24,753 bases of DNA from the NCBI GenBank assembly GCA_958352845.1, contig CATWQC010000026.1, positions 1 through 24,753 of the forward strand, given 5' to 3'. Positions 1 to 7,707 of the stretch are shown piece after piece (within the stretch, counting starts at the first letter, position 1; every line of letters starts with the position of its first letter). The stretch comes from an uncultured Collinsella sp. (GTDB lineage Bacteria; Actinomycetota; Coriobacteriia; Coriobacteriales; Coriobacteriaceae). The notes beneath the pieces were generated by a model. The model was not told the DNA's origin and ran no database searches. It worked only from the letters and a program-made list of their open reading frames with translations. The position numbers and the translations under genes were made by a program.

Positions 1-39
1 CGCCCGGTCGGCGGCCCGTTCTGGGCGCGCCTCAATCGT

Positions 40-60
40 AGCCCGAGACAGTCCCGGGCT
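40..60. repeat. Small GC-rich stem-loop near window edge
   Basis: AGCCCG (40-45) pairs with CGGGCT (55-60); allowing one mismatch the stem is 9 bp with a 3-nt loop. No T-run follows on either strand, so it is not a textbook terminator. It may belong to the 3' end of a gene outside the window. Bases 1-39 also contain a short GCCC/GGGC hairpin (14-26) but no gene that I can support. Confidence 0.4.
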
Positions 61-78
61 GACAATTTCGACTGTAAT

Positions 79-141
79 GGACGTTCTTAAATGACTAGTC
101 AAACATGAGCGTCCCCAATGACCACTCATTTAAGTCTGTCC
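79..141. repeat. REP-like imperfect inverted repeat downstream of the C39 peptidase gene
   Basis: The 23-nt arms 79-101 and 119-141 are inverted copies matching at 18 positions, including a shared CTTAAATGA core, around a 17-nt loop. The motif GTCCCCAATGAC occurs in the loop region (111-122) and again at 139-149, just outside the right arm. A perfect 10-bp palindrome TGACTAGTCA lies at 92-101. The element begins 8 nt past the minus-strand gene's stop codon, so it could act as a 3' hairpin for that transcript. The layout resembles REP sequences moved by RAYT transposases (inference; no transposase gene is present here). Confidence 0.6.
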
Positions 142-148
142 CCAATGA

Positions 149-1150
149 CTAGTAGTAGACCCACATGGCTTCGACTTCGTTGAGGACCTCTACTACGCCC
201 CAGCGGCGGGCGCTGCGGCTGGCCGAGTTGGGGTCGTAGACGCCAACCTGGTTGGCATCGTCGATGCCGTAGAGCACGATGTAGTGGCCTACGTTGGTAA
301 ACGTACCGGGGCGCACTGCGGCGATGACGGGCGCACCCGAGCGAAGTGCTTGGGCAATCGATTCACGATCGTTATAGAGCTGTGTTCCGTTGAGCCCCAG
401 CTGCCACGCACCGCCTGTCATAAACGACCACTCGGTGGCACCGGTGGGGGCGTAGTTGCCGGCTTCGGCCAGTGCGCATATATCGACCGGCGTCTTATCG
501 GTATGGCCGGTCTTAAAGATATAGACCATGGTGAGGCAGGTAGGACCGCAAGCGTTTTCGCGAATAGTGCCACCGGCATAGGGCAGCTCCGACCATGCGG
601 GGTCAATTTGGTAGATGTGGGGCATGGTGCCGGCCTGCCATTGCGAGCGTGGGGTCGAGAACGCAAAGGAGTAACCGGGTGCGACGGGAGCTTTAAGCAG
701 CTTGTCTTCGGCAGTGGGCTCAAGACCGGCTGATCCGTGGGAGATACAGGATCCCAAAAACACAAAGACGAGGCAGGCGGCGATGGAGCAAAGCGCAAGG
801 CGTAGGCGGCGGGCCGGAAGCGCGTGGCTTGTGGCGTGTGACGCAGGGTGAGGGGCGGAATTGCCGCGATCGCGTTGAGGTCGCGAAAAGGAGCGCTTGA
901 CGTAGTAGTCGGTCTTACGACGATCGTAGCGGCGTGGCTGCGATGTGTCGGTCTGGCGTTGGCGTGTGCTCGTGCTCACGCGGTCTGACTGCTGCACGGT
1001 ACGGCTTTGCTGCCGCGAAGAAGCCACGAGCTGCTCTTGGGGGCGCTGCGGGTCGTCGTTGTCGGAGGTGATTCTGGGCGTTGACGTGGTGCGGCCGGCA
1101 AGGCGCACGCTTTGTGGCCGTTGGTCGCCGTCATTGTATCCGTATGCCAT
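149..1150 (-). CDS. C39-family (papain-like) cysteine peptidase, membrane-anchored
   Basis: This 333-residue protein has a long polar, low-complexity N-terminus rich in Arg, Gln, Ser and Thr (about residues 1-110), one hydrophobic segment (about 115-138), then a Peptidase_C39_2-like domain. The domain shows the oxyanion Gln in YQIDP, the nucleophile Cys201 in NACGPTCL, His289 in GHYIVLYG and the third catalytic position in VYDPNS (about 306). I infer an outside-facing thiol peptidase or cell-wall-associated enzyme tethered by its single membrane helix; the substrate is unknown. The ATG at 1150 is preferred because AAGGTGA lies 5 nt upstream of it; a GTG 9 nt further upstream lies inside that ribosome binding site. 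The gene diverges from the permease at 1505. Confidence 0.85.
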   Translation of the reverse strand: MAYGYNDGDQRPQSVRLAGRTTSTPRITSDNDDPQRPQEQLVASSRQQSRTVQQSDRVSTSTRQRQTDTSQPRRYDRRKTDYYVKRSFSRPQRDRGNSAPHPASHATSHALPARRLRLALCSIAACLVFVFLGSCISHGSAGLEPTAEDKLLKAPVAPGYSFAFSTPRSQWQAGTMPHIYQIDPAWSELPYAGGTIRENACGPTCLTMVYIFKTGHTDKTPVDICALAEAGNYAPTGATEWSFMTGGAWQLGLNGTQLYNDRESIAQALRSGAPVIAAVRPGTFTNVGHYIVLYGIDDANQVGVYDPNSASRSARRWGVVEVLNEVEAMWVYY

Positions 1151-1504
1151 TCGAATCACCTTGCCTCATGTGTAACTTGTCTATCCTACATAAAAAGATG
1201 CACGACACATGGGCATGTGCGCCAAAAGCCTGACAAATGGTATGAACGTTGCCGCGCCGCGCGCCAAGCGTCACGGCAACAGGTATTCAAAAGCAGACAA
1301 GATGAAAGCGTCCAAGACGAATGACGTCTCCCGCCGTTCGTCCCAAAAACGGCGCCGCTCGTTTTGCAGTTCTGCCTTCGGTCGAGCTACAAGCGGCGCT
1401 GCTGTGCCAAGGCCGTATCTTAAAGCCACGAAATAAAAGCGCGCGGCAAAACAGACCGCGCAAGGGGTGACGCCAAGGGCGTCAAAAAGGAAAGGAGGGG
1501 AACA
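1151..1504. promoter_or_regulatory. Divergent intergenic region and structured permease leader
   Basis: No gene is supported in these 354 bases. They must hold the promoters of the minus-strand peptidase and the plus-strand permease. On the permease side there are four small inverted repeats: GTTGCCG/CGGCAAC (1248-1254/1274-1280), CGCCGTT/AACGGCG (1332-1338/1348-1354), GCGCGG/CCGCGC (1441-1446/1456-1461) and TGACGCC/GGCGTCA (1468-1474/1478-1484). The last one sits just before the strong ribosome binding site AAGGAGG (1492-1498). A weak promoter candidate is TTGCAG (1364-1369), 18 nt, TACAAG (1388-1393). Which stems are transcribed depends on the unmapped start site. Confidence 0.5.
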
Positions 1505-2956
1505 ATGGCGGACAAGAACGCAGAAGTTGCAGTCGAGGATAACGGCGGCATGAAGAAAACGCTTTCGCTCTGGAACTTCTTCACCATCGGTTTCGGTGCC
1601 ATCATCGGTACCGGTTGGGTTCTGCAGGTCGGCGACTGGATGGTCGTGGGCGGCGGTCCCGTTCCCGCTATGATCGCATTCCTCTTGGGTGCAATCTTCC
1701 TCGTGCCCGTCGGAGCTGTTTTCGGTGAGCTCACGGCTGCTATCCCCATCTCGGGCGGCATCGTCGAGTATGTCGATCGTAGCTTTGGCCGTACGCTGAG
1801 CTACATCACCGGATGGCTTTTGGCCCTGGGCAACGGTATCCTGTGCCCGTGGGAGGCCATCGCCATCTCGACCCTCGTGTCCGAGATGTTCGGCAGCCTG
1901 CCCGGTCTTGAGTGGCTGCGCGCCGTCAAGCTCTACACCATCCTGGGCGCCGACGTTTACCTGTTCCCGACGCTGATCGCGCTCGGCTTTGCAGTCTACG
2001 TCATCTTCCTCAACTTCCGCGGCGCTAGCTCGGCTGCCAAGCTCCAGGCCTTCCTGACCAAGGCCCTGCTCTGCGGCATGCTGCTCGCCATGGGCGTCTC
2101 GCTGTTCACCGGCTCGCCGGACAACGCCATGCCTGTGTTCTCCCAGGTCACCGGCGCTGGCGGCGGCAAGGCCGCTACCGAGAGCTCCAGCCTGTTTGCC
2201 GGCATCGTGTCGGTCCTGGTTCTGACCCCGTTCTTCTACGCCGGCTTCGACACCATTCCTCAGCAGGCTGAGGAAGCAGCCGAGGGCCTCAACTGGAACA
2301 AGTTCGGCAAGATCATCTCCCTGGCCCTGCTGGCCGCCGGCGGCTTCTACATGGTCTGCATTTACTCGTTCGGCACCATCCTCGACTGGCACGAGTTCGT
2401 TAAGAGCCCGGTTCCCGCGCTTGCCTGCCTCAAGGGCATCAACATGCTCCTGTATCTGGCCATGCTCGTCATTGCCACGCTTGGACCCATGGGTCCGATG
2501 AACTCCTTCTACGGCGCCACGAGCCGCATCATGCTCGCCATGGGCCGCAAGGGCCAGCTGCCCGAGCAGTTCGCCGAGGTCGACCCCAAGTCCGGCGCTC
2601 CCAAGCTCGCCTGCGTCGTTCTGGGCGCCATCACCGTCGTCGGTCCGTTCCTGGGCAAGAACATGCTCATCCCTCTGACCAACGTGTCGGCTCTCGCCTT
2701 CATCTTCTCCTGCGGCATGGTCGCCCTCGCTTGCCTGCGCATGCGCTTCACCGAGCCCGACCTGCCTCGTCCCTACGAGGTGCCCGGCGGCAAGTTTGGC
2801 ATCGGCCTCGCTATCGCTGCCTGCGCCATCATCATCGGCCTGCTCGTGATTCCGTTCTCTCCCGCCTCCCTCAACATGGTGGAGTGGAGCATCGTGATCG
2901 GCTGGCTGGCCGTCGGCCTGGCTCTCATGGCCTTCACCAATTCCCGCAAAAAGTAA
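1505..2956 (+). CDS. APC-superfamily amino acid/amine permease
   Basis: This 483-residue integral membrane protein has about twelve hydrophobic segments. The first carries the APC signature GFGAIIGTG (residues about 33-41), which in this family forms the unwound substrate-binding part of TM1. A conserved acidic/aromatic stretch FFYAGFDTIPQQAEE lies mid-protein, as in amino acid permease type 2 proteins. It should drive uptake or exchange of an amino acid, amine or similar small molecule across the cytoplasmic membrane; the substrate cannot be read from sequence. The start is clear: AAGGAGG lies 6 nt upstream of the ATG. The next gene encodes an amidohydrolase 131 nt downstream on the same strand, which suggests that the imported compound is hydrolysed by it. 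Confidence 0.9.
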   Translation: MADKNAEVAVEDNGGMKKTLSLWNFFTIGFGAIIGTGWVLQVGDWMVVGGGPVPAMIAFLLGAIFLVPVGAVFGELTAAIPISGGIVEYVDRSFGRTLSYITGWLLALGNGILCPWEAIAISTLVSEMFGSLPGLEWLRAVKLYTILGADVYLFPTLIALGFAVYVIFLNFRGASSAAKLQAFLTKALLCGMLLAMGVSLFTGSPDNAMPVFSQVTGAGGGKAATESSSLFAGIVSVLVLTPFFYAGFDTIPQQAEEAAEGLNWNKFGKIISLALLAAGGFYMVCIYSFGTILDWHEFVKSPVPALACLKGINMLLYLAMLVIATLGPMGPMNSFYGATSRIMLAMGRKGQLPEQFAEVDPKSGAPKLACVVLGAITVVGPFLGKNMLIPLTNVSALAFIFSCGMVALACLRMRFTEPDLPRPYEVPGGKFGIGLAIAACAIIIGLLVIPFSPASLNMVEWSIVIGWLAVGLALMAFTNSRKK

Positions 2957-2962
2957 CGCCGA

Positions 2963-3014
2963 GCCGGGGCGGATCAGGTGCGCGGGACCCTCTCTTCCGC
3001 GCACCGAACCCGGC
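2963..3014 (+). promoter_or_regulatory. Intercistronic two-part hairpin without a U-tract
   Basis: An outer stem GCCGGG/CCCGGC (2963-2968/3009-3014) encloses an inner stem GGTGCGCGG/CCGCGCACC (2977-2985/2997-3005). The sequence that follows is not T-rich, so simple intrinsic termination is unlikely. A second stem, GTGAGGCC/GGCCTCGC (3032-3039/3052-3059, one G-U pair), follows. Together they could stabilise or process the permease message and set its ratio to the amidohydrolase message (inference). Confidence 0.5.
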
Positions 3015-3065
3015 GCCACTTGGGTAGCTTTGTGAGGCCTTAACCCAACGCGGCCTCGCCCACTA

Positions 3066-3077
3066 TATGGATCCATA
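3066..3077. promoter_or_regulatory. 12-bp perfect palindrome abutting the amidohydrolase RBS
   Basis: TATGGATCCATA is a perfect palindrome that overlaps by one base the ribosome binding site AAGGAGG (3077-3083) of the amidohydrolase gene. It could be an operator half-site pair or could be chance; no second copy is seen in the window. Confidence 0.3.
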
Positions 3078-3087
3078 AGGAGGAACC

Positions 3088-4365
3088 ATGTCCACTAAGT
3101 ATGCAATCGTTGGCGGCAAGCTCATCGACGGTACCGGTGCCGAGCCGGTCGAGAACTCCCTCGTTCTCGTCGACGACAACGGCAAGATCGAGTACGCCGG
3201 CGCCATGCAGGACCTTCCCGAGGGCGTTGAGGTCATCGACGCCGCCGGCAAGACCGTCCTTCCCGGCCTGATCGACACCCACCTGCACTTCTCGGGCAAC
3301 TTGACCGACGATGACACCGACTGGGTCATGCAGCCGCTCCTCGAGAAGCAGGCCGTCGCCGTCAAGCAGGCCTACGACTGCCTCACCCACGGCCTCACCA
3401 CCGTCTGCGAGATCGGCCGCTTTGGTATCCAGATCCGTGACTGCATCGACAAGGGCGTCTTCAAGGGCCCGCGCGTTCTGGCCACCGGCCTTGGCTTCTG
3501 CCGCGTTGCCGGCCACGGCGACTCCCACCACTGCAGCCAGGAGCTCAACAAGGAATCGCACCCCTGGGGCGATCAGGTCGACGGTCCTTGGGATCTGCGC
3601 AAGGCCGTCCGTCGTCGCCTGCGCGAGAACCCCGATGCCATCAAGATCTGGGCTACCGGTGGCGGCATCTGGCGCTGGGACTCCGGCCGCGACCAGCACT
3701 ACTGCTCCGAGGAGATTCAGGCCGTGGTCGAAGAGGCCAAGATGGTCGGCATCCCCGTGTGGAGCCACTGCTACAACAACCACGCCGCTGCCTACGATTC
3801 CGTTCGCTTTGGCTGCGAGCAGCTGATTCACGGCTTCGATATCGATGAGCGCACCATGGACCTCATGGCCGAGCAGGGCACCTTCTTCACCCCGACGATC
3901 GCCTTCCTGCCCACCTGGTACGCCACCTATCCGCCCGTCTACGTCCCCGAGCTGCACGACAAGTACGAGGGCACCTTGGTCGAGAAGGAGCTGCAGCGCA
4001 ACTACGACTGCCTGCGCGAGGCCAAGAAGCGCGGCGTCGTCATGACGATCGGCTCCGACTCCTTCTCCTTCGTCACCCCGTACGGCACCTGCTCCATCGA
4101 GGAGATGTACGAGTTCGTCGACAAGATCGGCTTCACCCCGGTCGAGACCATCACCTGTGCCACCCTCAACGGTGCCAAGATGTGCCACATCGAGGACGAG
4201 ACCGGTTCCATCGAGGCCGGCAAGTGCGCCGACCTGCTGGTCGTCAACGGTGACGTCGCCGCCGACATCCACGTGCTCAACACCGACAACATGGACGTCA
4301 TCATGAAGGACGGCTGGATTGTCGAGGGCGGCACCTTCGGCGAGGCAAACAAGTACAGCGCCTAA
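3088..4365 (+). CDS. Metal-dependent amidohydrolase (imidazolonepropionase/prolidase-like group)
   Basis: This 425-residue protein has the amidohydrolase-superfamily plan: an N-terminal beta-sandwich piece, a TIM barrel, and a C-terminal return to the sandwich (GSIEAGKCADLLVVNGD). The metal-site residues are visible: His65 and His67 in DTHLHF, Lys186 in AIKIWATGG (the usual carboxylated bridging lysine), His227 in WSHCYN, His248 in LIHGFD and Asp324 in IGSDSF. A binuclear metal hydrolase in the cytoplasm is therefore expected, acting on an amide, peptide or cyclic imide bond; the substrate is not determined. A strong AAGGAGG lies 4 nt before the ATG. It shares strand with the upstream APC permease and is followed by an intrinsic terminator at 4424-4450. 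Confidence 0.88.
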   Translation: MSTKYAIVGGKLIDGTGAEPVENSLVLVDDNGKIEYAGAMQDLPEGVEVIDAAGKTVLPGLIDTHLHFSGNLTDDDTDWVMQPLLEKQAVAVKQAYDCLTHGLTTVCEIGRFGIQIRDCIDKGVFKGPRVLATGLGFCRVAGHGDSHHCSQELNKESHPWGDQVDGPWDLRKAVRRRLRENPDAIKIWATGGGIWRWDSGRDQHYCSEEIQAVVEEAKMVGIPVWSHCYNNHAAAYDSVRFGCEQLIHGFDIDERTMDLMAEQGTFFTPTIAFLPTWYATYPPVYVPELHDKYEGTLVEKELQRNYDCLREAKKRGVVMTIGSDSFSFVTPYGTCSIEEMYEFVDKIGFTPVETITCATLNGAKMCHIEDETGSIEAGKCADLLVVNGDVAADIHVLNTDNMDVIMKDGWIVEGGTFGEANKYSA

Positions 4366-4410
4366 GCTACCGTTCATCGATGGCTTGATGTAAAACACAG
4401 TATTTGATTG

Positions 4411-4416
4411 CATAAT
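4411..4416 (+). promoter_or_regulatory. Possible -10 box (CATAAT) for the first LytS-type kinase gene
   Basis: CATAAT lies 68 nt before the preferred GTG start of the kinase. No convincing -35 is spaced correctly: TTGATG at 4385-4390 is 20 nt away. If it is used, transcription would start next to the terminator hairpin at 4424. Confidence 0.3.
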
Positions 4417-4423
4417 GCAATGG

Positions 4424-4450
4424 AGAGGGTCGCTTGCGGCCCTCTTTATT
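4424..4450 (+). terminator. Intrinsic terminator of the permease-amidohydrolase unit
   Basis: AGAGGGTCGC pairs with GCGGCCCTCT across the segment, with a U-G pair in the middle and a G(CUUG)C-type tetraloop, followed by TTTATT (4445-4450). It lies 59 nt past the amidohydrolase stop and upstream of the kinase ribosome binding site. Confidence 0.75.
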
Positions 4451-4483
4451 GCTATGGGGTGCGTCAGTAAGAAGGAGATGACG

Positions 4484-5869
4484 GTGGATCTCAATAGGCT
4501 GATTCTGGGCAAGAGCTACAACTCTACCAAGGTCTTTCGTACCGCTCAGCATGTGGTTCAAGCCATCTTGCTCGGTATCGTCGTTCCGCTGCTTATCCTG
4601 CTGCTCATCTGGGATCTAACCGATAATCCCAATCCCGTTCCGGCCGTTGTCGTCATTGCCGGCTTGGTCATGCTGTGCTTCTTCTTCTCGTACGTCTTTG
4701 TCGTTCCCGACGACCTCACATCGAGCGCTACCGACCGCACGCTCGCCATCGCGTCGAAAATATTCGCCTACACGTCGCGCGGCCTTACGCCCGAAGCTGC
4801 CCTGGGCGCCTCTAAGATCATCCTGTCCGAAACTATCGCCTCTGCCATCTGCTTTACCGACGGCAAGCAGGTGTTGGCAAGCTGGGGCGAGGACTCGGCA
4901 AAATGCCCCGCGGGCACCCCGGTGGTGCTGCGGACTACGCTCAACGTGATCAACAGCGGTGAGCAAAGCGTGTTCTCGCGCGATGCCTCGACCGAGACAG
5001 GTGGCTACTTTCCGCGCCTGCGCGCCGGTATTGTCGCACCGCTTACCGTGCGCGGGCATTGCGTGGGCACGCTCGAGCTGTATTATCCCCGTCTGAGCAG
5101 CATCGATATGCGCCAGACGGCGCTTGCCTCGGGCTTTGCCGACCTCATTTCCACGCAGCTTGCGAGCTTTGAGCTCGAGCGCCAGGACGAGCTTACGGCC
5201 CGCGTGGAGCTGCGCGCCTTGCAATCGCAGGTCGATCCTCATTTTCTGTTTAACACCATCAGCACCATCGTGTCGCTCGTTCGAACCGAGCCCGACAAGG
5301 CGCGATCGCTGCTGATCGACTTCTCCAACTACTACCGTCAGACGCTTTCTGATTCCGATACCCTCACAACGCTCGAGCACGAGGTGGAACAGGGCACTCG
5401 CTATATCAATCTTATGCAGGCTCGTTATGGCGACGGCCGTCTGCGCGTCTCGGTCGATATCGACTTTGAGGTGCGCGATTGCATGGTGCCGCCGTTTATC
5501 TTGCAGCCGTTGCTCGAAAACTGCATCAAGCACGCGCAGCGCGAGACCGAGCCGCTTTCTATTCATGTTAGGGCTTTCGAGACCGATGACGGTTTGGAGA
5601 TCATCGTCGAGGACGACGGCATCGGTATGAGCGAAGAAGTCTGCGCGCATCTGTTTGAGCAACATCGCCTGGAGGAGCCCGAGAGCATTACCGCCGACGG
5701 CTCCGTCAAGCGAGGTTGCGGCCTGGCGCTCTTCAACGTGCTTCAGCGCATCCATTTCTTTTACGGAGAAGATTCCGGCATGCGCGTGAAGTCCCAGGAG
5801 GGCGTGGGAACGCAGGTCATCGTCGAGCTGAACGGCGAGCCGCATGAGCCGGCGCCGTTGACGGCGTAG
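4484..5869 (+). CDS. LytS/YehU-type sensor histidine kinase (first paralogue)
   Basis: I prefer the GTG at 4484 (461 residues), because GAAGGAG (4471-4477) is 6 nt before it but directly abuts the ATG at 4478; more upstream starts would put the terminator hairpin inside the gene. The protein has two membrane helices (about 26-43 and 53-74), a GAF-like sensor region (about 85-225), a His_kinase block with phospho-acceptor His253 in DPHFLFN, and an ATPase domain with N-box Asn346, DDGIG (378) and a glycine-rich GCGLALFN (411). It lacks the multi-helix 5TM-LYT sensor of classical LytS, so it may sense a cytosolic or membrane-proximal signal. The partner regulator follows after 38 nt. The second kinase at 10526 is a paralogue. 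Confidence 0.88.
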   Translation: MDLNRLILGKSYNSTKVFRTAQHVVQAILLGIVVPLLILLLIWDLTDNPNPVPAVVVIAGLVMLCFFFSYVFVVPDDLTSSATDRTLAIASKIFAYTSRGLTPEAALGASKIILSETIASAICFTDGKQVLASWGEDSAKCPAGTPVVLRTTLNVINSGEQSVFSRDASTETGGYFPRLRAGIVAPLTVRGHCVGTLELYYPRLSSIDMRQTALASGFADLISTQLASFELERQDELTARVELRALQSQVDPHFLFNTISTIVSLVRTEPDKARSLLIDFSNYYRQTLSDSDTLTTLEHEVEQGTRYINLMQARYGDGRLRVSVDIDFEVRDCMVPPFILQPLLENCIKHAQRETEPLSIHVRAFETDDGLEIIVEDDGIGMSEEVCAHLFEQHRLEEPESITADGSVKRGCGLALFNVLQRIHFFYGEDSGMRVKSQEGVGTQVIVELNGEPHEPAPLTA

Positions 5870-5907
5870 CACGCGGTTGGATTGAGAGAAAAAGAGGGGA
5901 AGCACAT

Positions 5908-6642
5908 ATGTCCGAAGGCTGGAACATCTTGGTGGTTGATGACGAACCTCCCATTAGGGCTGAGCTACGCTATCTGTTGGAAAAGGATACGCGTGTGGGC
6001 CAGATTGCCGAGGCGGGCAATGTCACCGAGGCCGTGGAGTCGATTCTCTCGAACAAGCCCAACGTGTTGTTTTTGGACATCACGATGCCCGGCCGCTCGG
6101 GAATTGAGCTTGCCGAGACGCTGCAGAACCTAAAGACGCCGCCGGTGGTTGTGTTTGTGACGGCGTTTGCCGAGTTTGCCGCCGATGCGTATAACCTCGA
6201 TGCGGTCGACTATGTCGTCAAGCCGGTCGAGGACGCACGCCTGTCAAAGGCACTCGACAAGATCGAGGCAGCCTTGGGTGCCCGTCGTGTTATCCACGCT
6301 CCGCGCCAGCCTTTGCGTCTGACGGTGGACCGCGGGGGCAAAAAGGTGTTCATTCCCGCCGCAGACGTCTGCTACTTTGAGGCGCGCGCCGATTTTTGCA
6401 ACGCCATCTGCGCCGAGGGAACGTACCTGATCAATGAGTCGATCTCTTCGCTCGAGCGTCGCTTGGTCTCCGAGGGCTTTATTCGCGTTCATCGCAGCTA
6501 TCTGGTCAATTTGGAAGACGTGCACAATGTCGAGATCGGTTCCACGGGTCTTATGGAGCTCAGACTCGATCGCGTAACCTCGACGGTGCCCGTGTCCCGC
6601 CGTCGCGCTGCCGAGGTTAAAGCACACTTGGGGCTTGCGTAG
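5908..6642 (+). CDS. LytTR-family response regulator (first paralogue)
   Basis: This 244-residue protein has an N-terminal receiver domain with acidic pocket Asp11/Asp12, phospho-acceptor Asp57 in FLDITMPG, Thr85 and Lys105 in VVKP, followed by a LytTR DNA-binding domain (about 135-240, with FIRVHRSYLVN at 191-201). It should be phosphorylated by the kinase encoded just upstream and bind direct repeats upstream of its targets, as LytTR proteins do. The ribosome binding site GAGGGGAAG precedes the ATG. The gene is probably cotranscribed with the kinase. Targets are unknown; the permease operon upstream or the phospholipase-like gene downstream are the obvious candidates by position. Confidence 0.9.
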   Translation: MSEGWNILVVDDEPPIRAELRYLLEKDTRVGQIAEAGNVTEAVESILSNKPNVLFLDITMPGRSGIELAETLQNLKTPPVVVFVTAFAEFAADAYNLDAVDYVVKPVEDARLSKALDKIEAALGARRVIHAPRQPLRLTVDRGGKKVFIPAADVCYFEARADFCNAICAEGTYLINESISSLERRLVSEGFIRVHRSYLVNLEDVHNVEIGSTGLMELRLDRVTSTVPVSRRRAAEVKAHLGLA

Positions 6643-6674
6643 ACGGTCTGCGTGCCGTCGTTTACCATCGCAGG

Positions 6675-6702
6675 TTTGGCATGGGCGCGCGGTGGGCATA
6701 AT
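6675..6702 (+). promoter_or_regulatory. Probable promoter of the phospholipase C family gene
   Basis: TTTGGC (6675-6680), a 16-nt spacer, then CATAAT (6697-6702), 33 nt before the ATG at 6735. The spacing is acceptable but the -35 is weak. Confidence 0.4.
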
Positions 6703-6734
6703 GGGTGGCATCGAATGAAATCGAAAGGATCATT

Positions 6735-7679
6735 ATGCCCGCGCTTATCACCCATCATCTGTTTGGCGAGGAAAGCATCGACCGTCTTCCACAGGGCGTC
6801 ATCACGTCCGATGAAGAGCGCATTGCCTTTATCTTGGGCAACCAAGGCCCCGACCCGTTTTTCTTTCACATTCTGACACCGCGTGTTTCCGACTGCACGC
6901 TGCTGGCGCAGGTCATGCATCGGTCGCGCATGTCTCGTCAGTTTGCGTGCCTGCGCGACGGCGTGTCGCATCTGCTGCCGCGCGACGCCAGCTTGGGTCG
7001 TGCCTTTGCGCTGGGCCTGCTGTCTCATTACGTGCTCGACCGCAACGCCCATCCCTTTGTCTATGAGCAGCAGTTTGGCATTGTCGAGTCCGATTCAGAG
7101 CTTGAGGATTCGAGCAGTCAGGTCCATGCCGTGATCGAGAGCGACCTGGATGTGCTGATGCTGCAGCTTAAACGCGATGGCGCTACGGTTGACGATTACC
7201 CGCCGGCGGGCGAGATCGTCACCACCGATCGCATCAATCGCGTGGCCGGCGTGCTGATGAGCTATGTTGCCGGACGCGTGTACGGCATTGACATTCCGGC
7301 GGGGGAGTACGGTGCTGCCGTTGCCAATATGCAGCGACTTTACCGCGCGATTGAGCCGGCCGGCTCCGCAAAGACGCGCGCGATCTCGCTGGTTGAGGGC
7401 TTGGTGCACGATTACTCGCTGCTCGACGGCCTTGCCCATCGCGTGACGACGGAGTTGCCCGAGCGCACCGGTAACCTGGGCCATCTGACATGGAAGAATC
7501 CCTTTACCGACGAGGTCTCGAACGAGAGTTTCCCCGAGGTCTTTGATCGCGCGCTGGGCGATTACGAGTGCACGGTCGCACGTTTTATCGAGACCGGTGA
7601 CATGGATGCCGTGACCAGTCACGTCAACTACAGCGGTCGCGTGCTCAATGCCGATGAGGAGTTCGACCGCGAGGAATAA
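6735..7679 (+). CDS. Zinc-dependent phospholipase C family protein
   Basis: This 314-residue protein carries the histidine/aspartate pattern of the zn_dep_PLPC family: THH at residues 6-8, GPDPFFF (38-44), a LSHYVLDRNAHPF block (97-108) with His98, Asp102 and His106, and HAVIESDLD (131-139). In this family these residues bind a tri-zinc site that cleaves phosphodiesters. I see no signal peptide, so this member is probably cytoplasmic and the true substrate is uncertain. The ATG at 6735 is chosen because AAAGGA lies 5 nt before it; a more upstream GTG at 6705 has no ribosome binding site and overlaps the promoter. It follows the first two-component system and is followed by a palindromic element. 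Confidence 0.8.
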   Translation: MPALITHHLFGEESIDRLPQGVITSDEERIAFILGNQGPDPFFFHILTPRVSDCTLLAQVMHRSRMSRQFACLRDGVSHLLPRDASLGRAFALGLLSHYVLDRNAHPFVYEQQFGIVESDSELEDSSSQVHAVIESDLDVLMLQLKRDGATVDDYPPAGEIVTTDRINRVAGVLMSYVAGRVYGIDIPAGEYGAAVANMQRLYRAIEPAGSAKTRAISLVEGLVHDYSLLDGLAHRVTTELPERTGNLGHLTWKNPFTDEVSNESFPEVFDRALGDYECTVARFIETGDMDAVTSHVNYSGRVLNADEEFDREE

Positions 7680-7707
7680 CGAACCGTCTCGCCCACGCTC
7701 TCCAATA

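Noticed and set aside
1271..3076. 601-residue open frame on the minus strand
   Set aside because: Antisense to the permease; Gly/Glu/His-rich shadow composition without motifs.
4369..4377. ACCGTTCAT, a match to the LytTR half-site consensus, upstream of the first kinase
   Set aside because: Only one half-site, no second copy at the expected spacing; so degenerate a motif is expected by chance many times in a window of this size.
3040..4512. 490-residue open frame on the minus strand
   Set aside because: Antisense to the amidohydrolase, Val/Asp/Gly-rich shadow composition.
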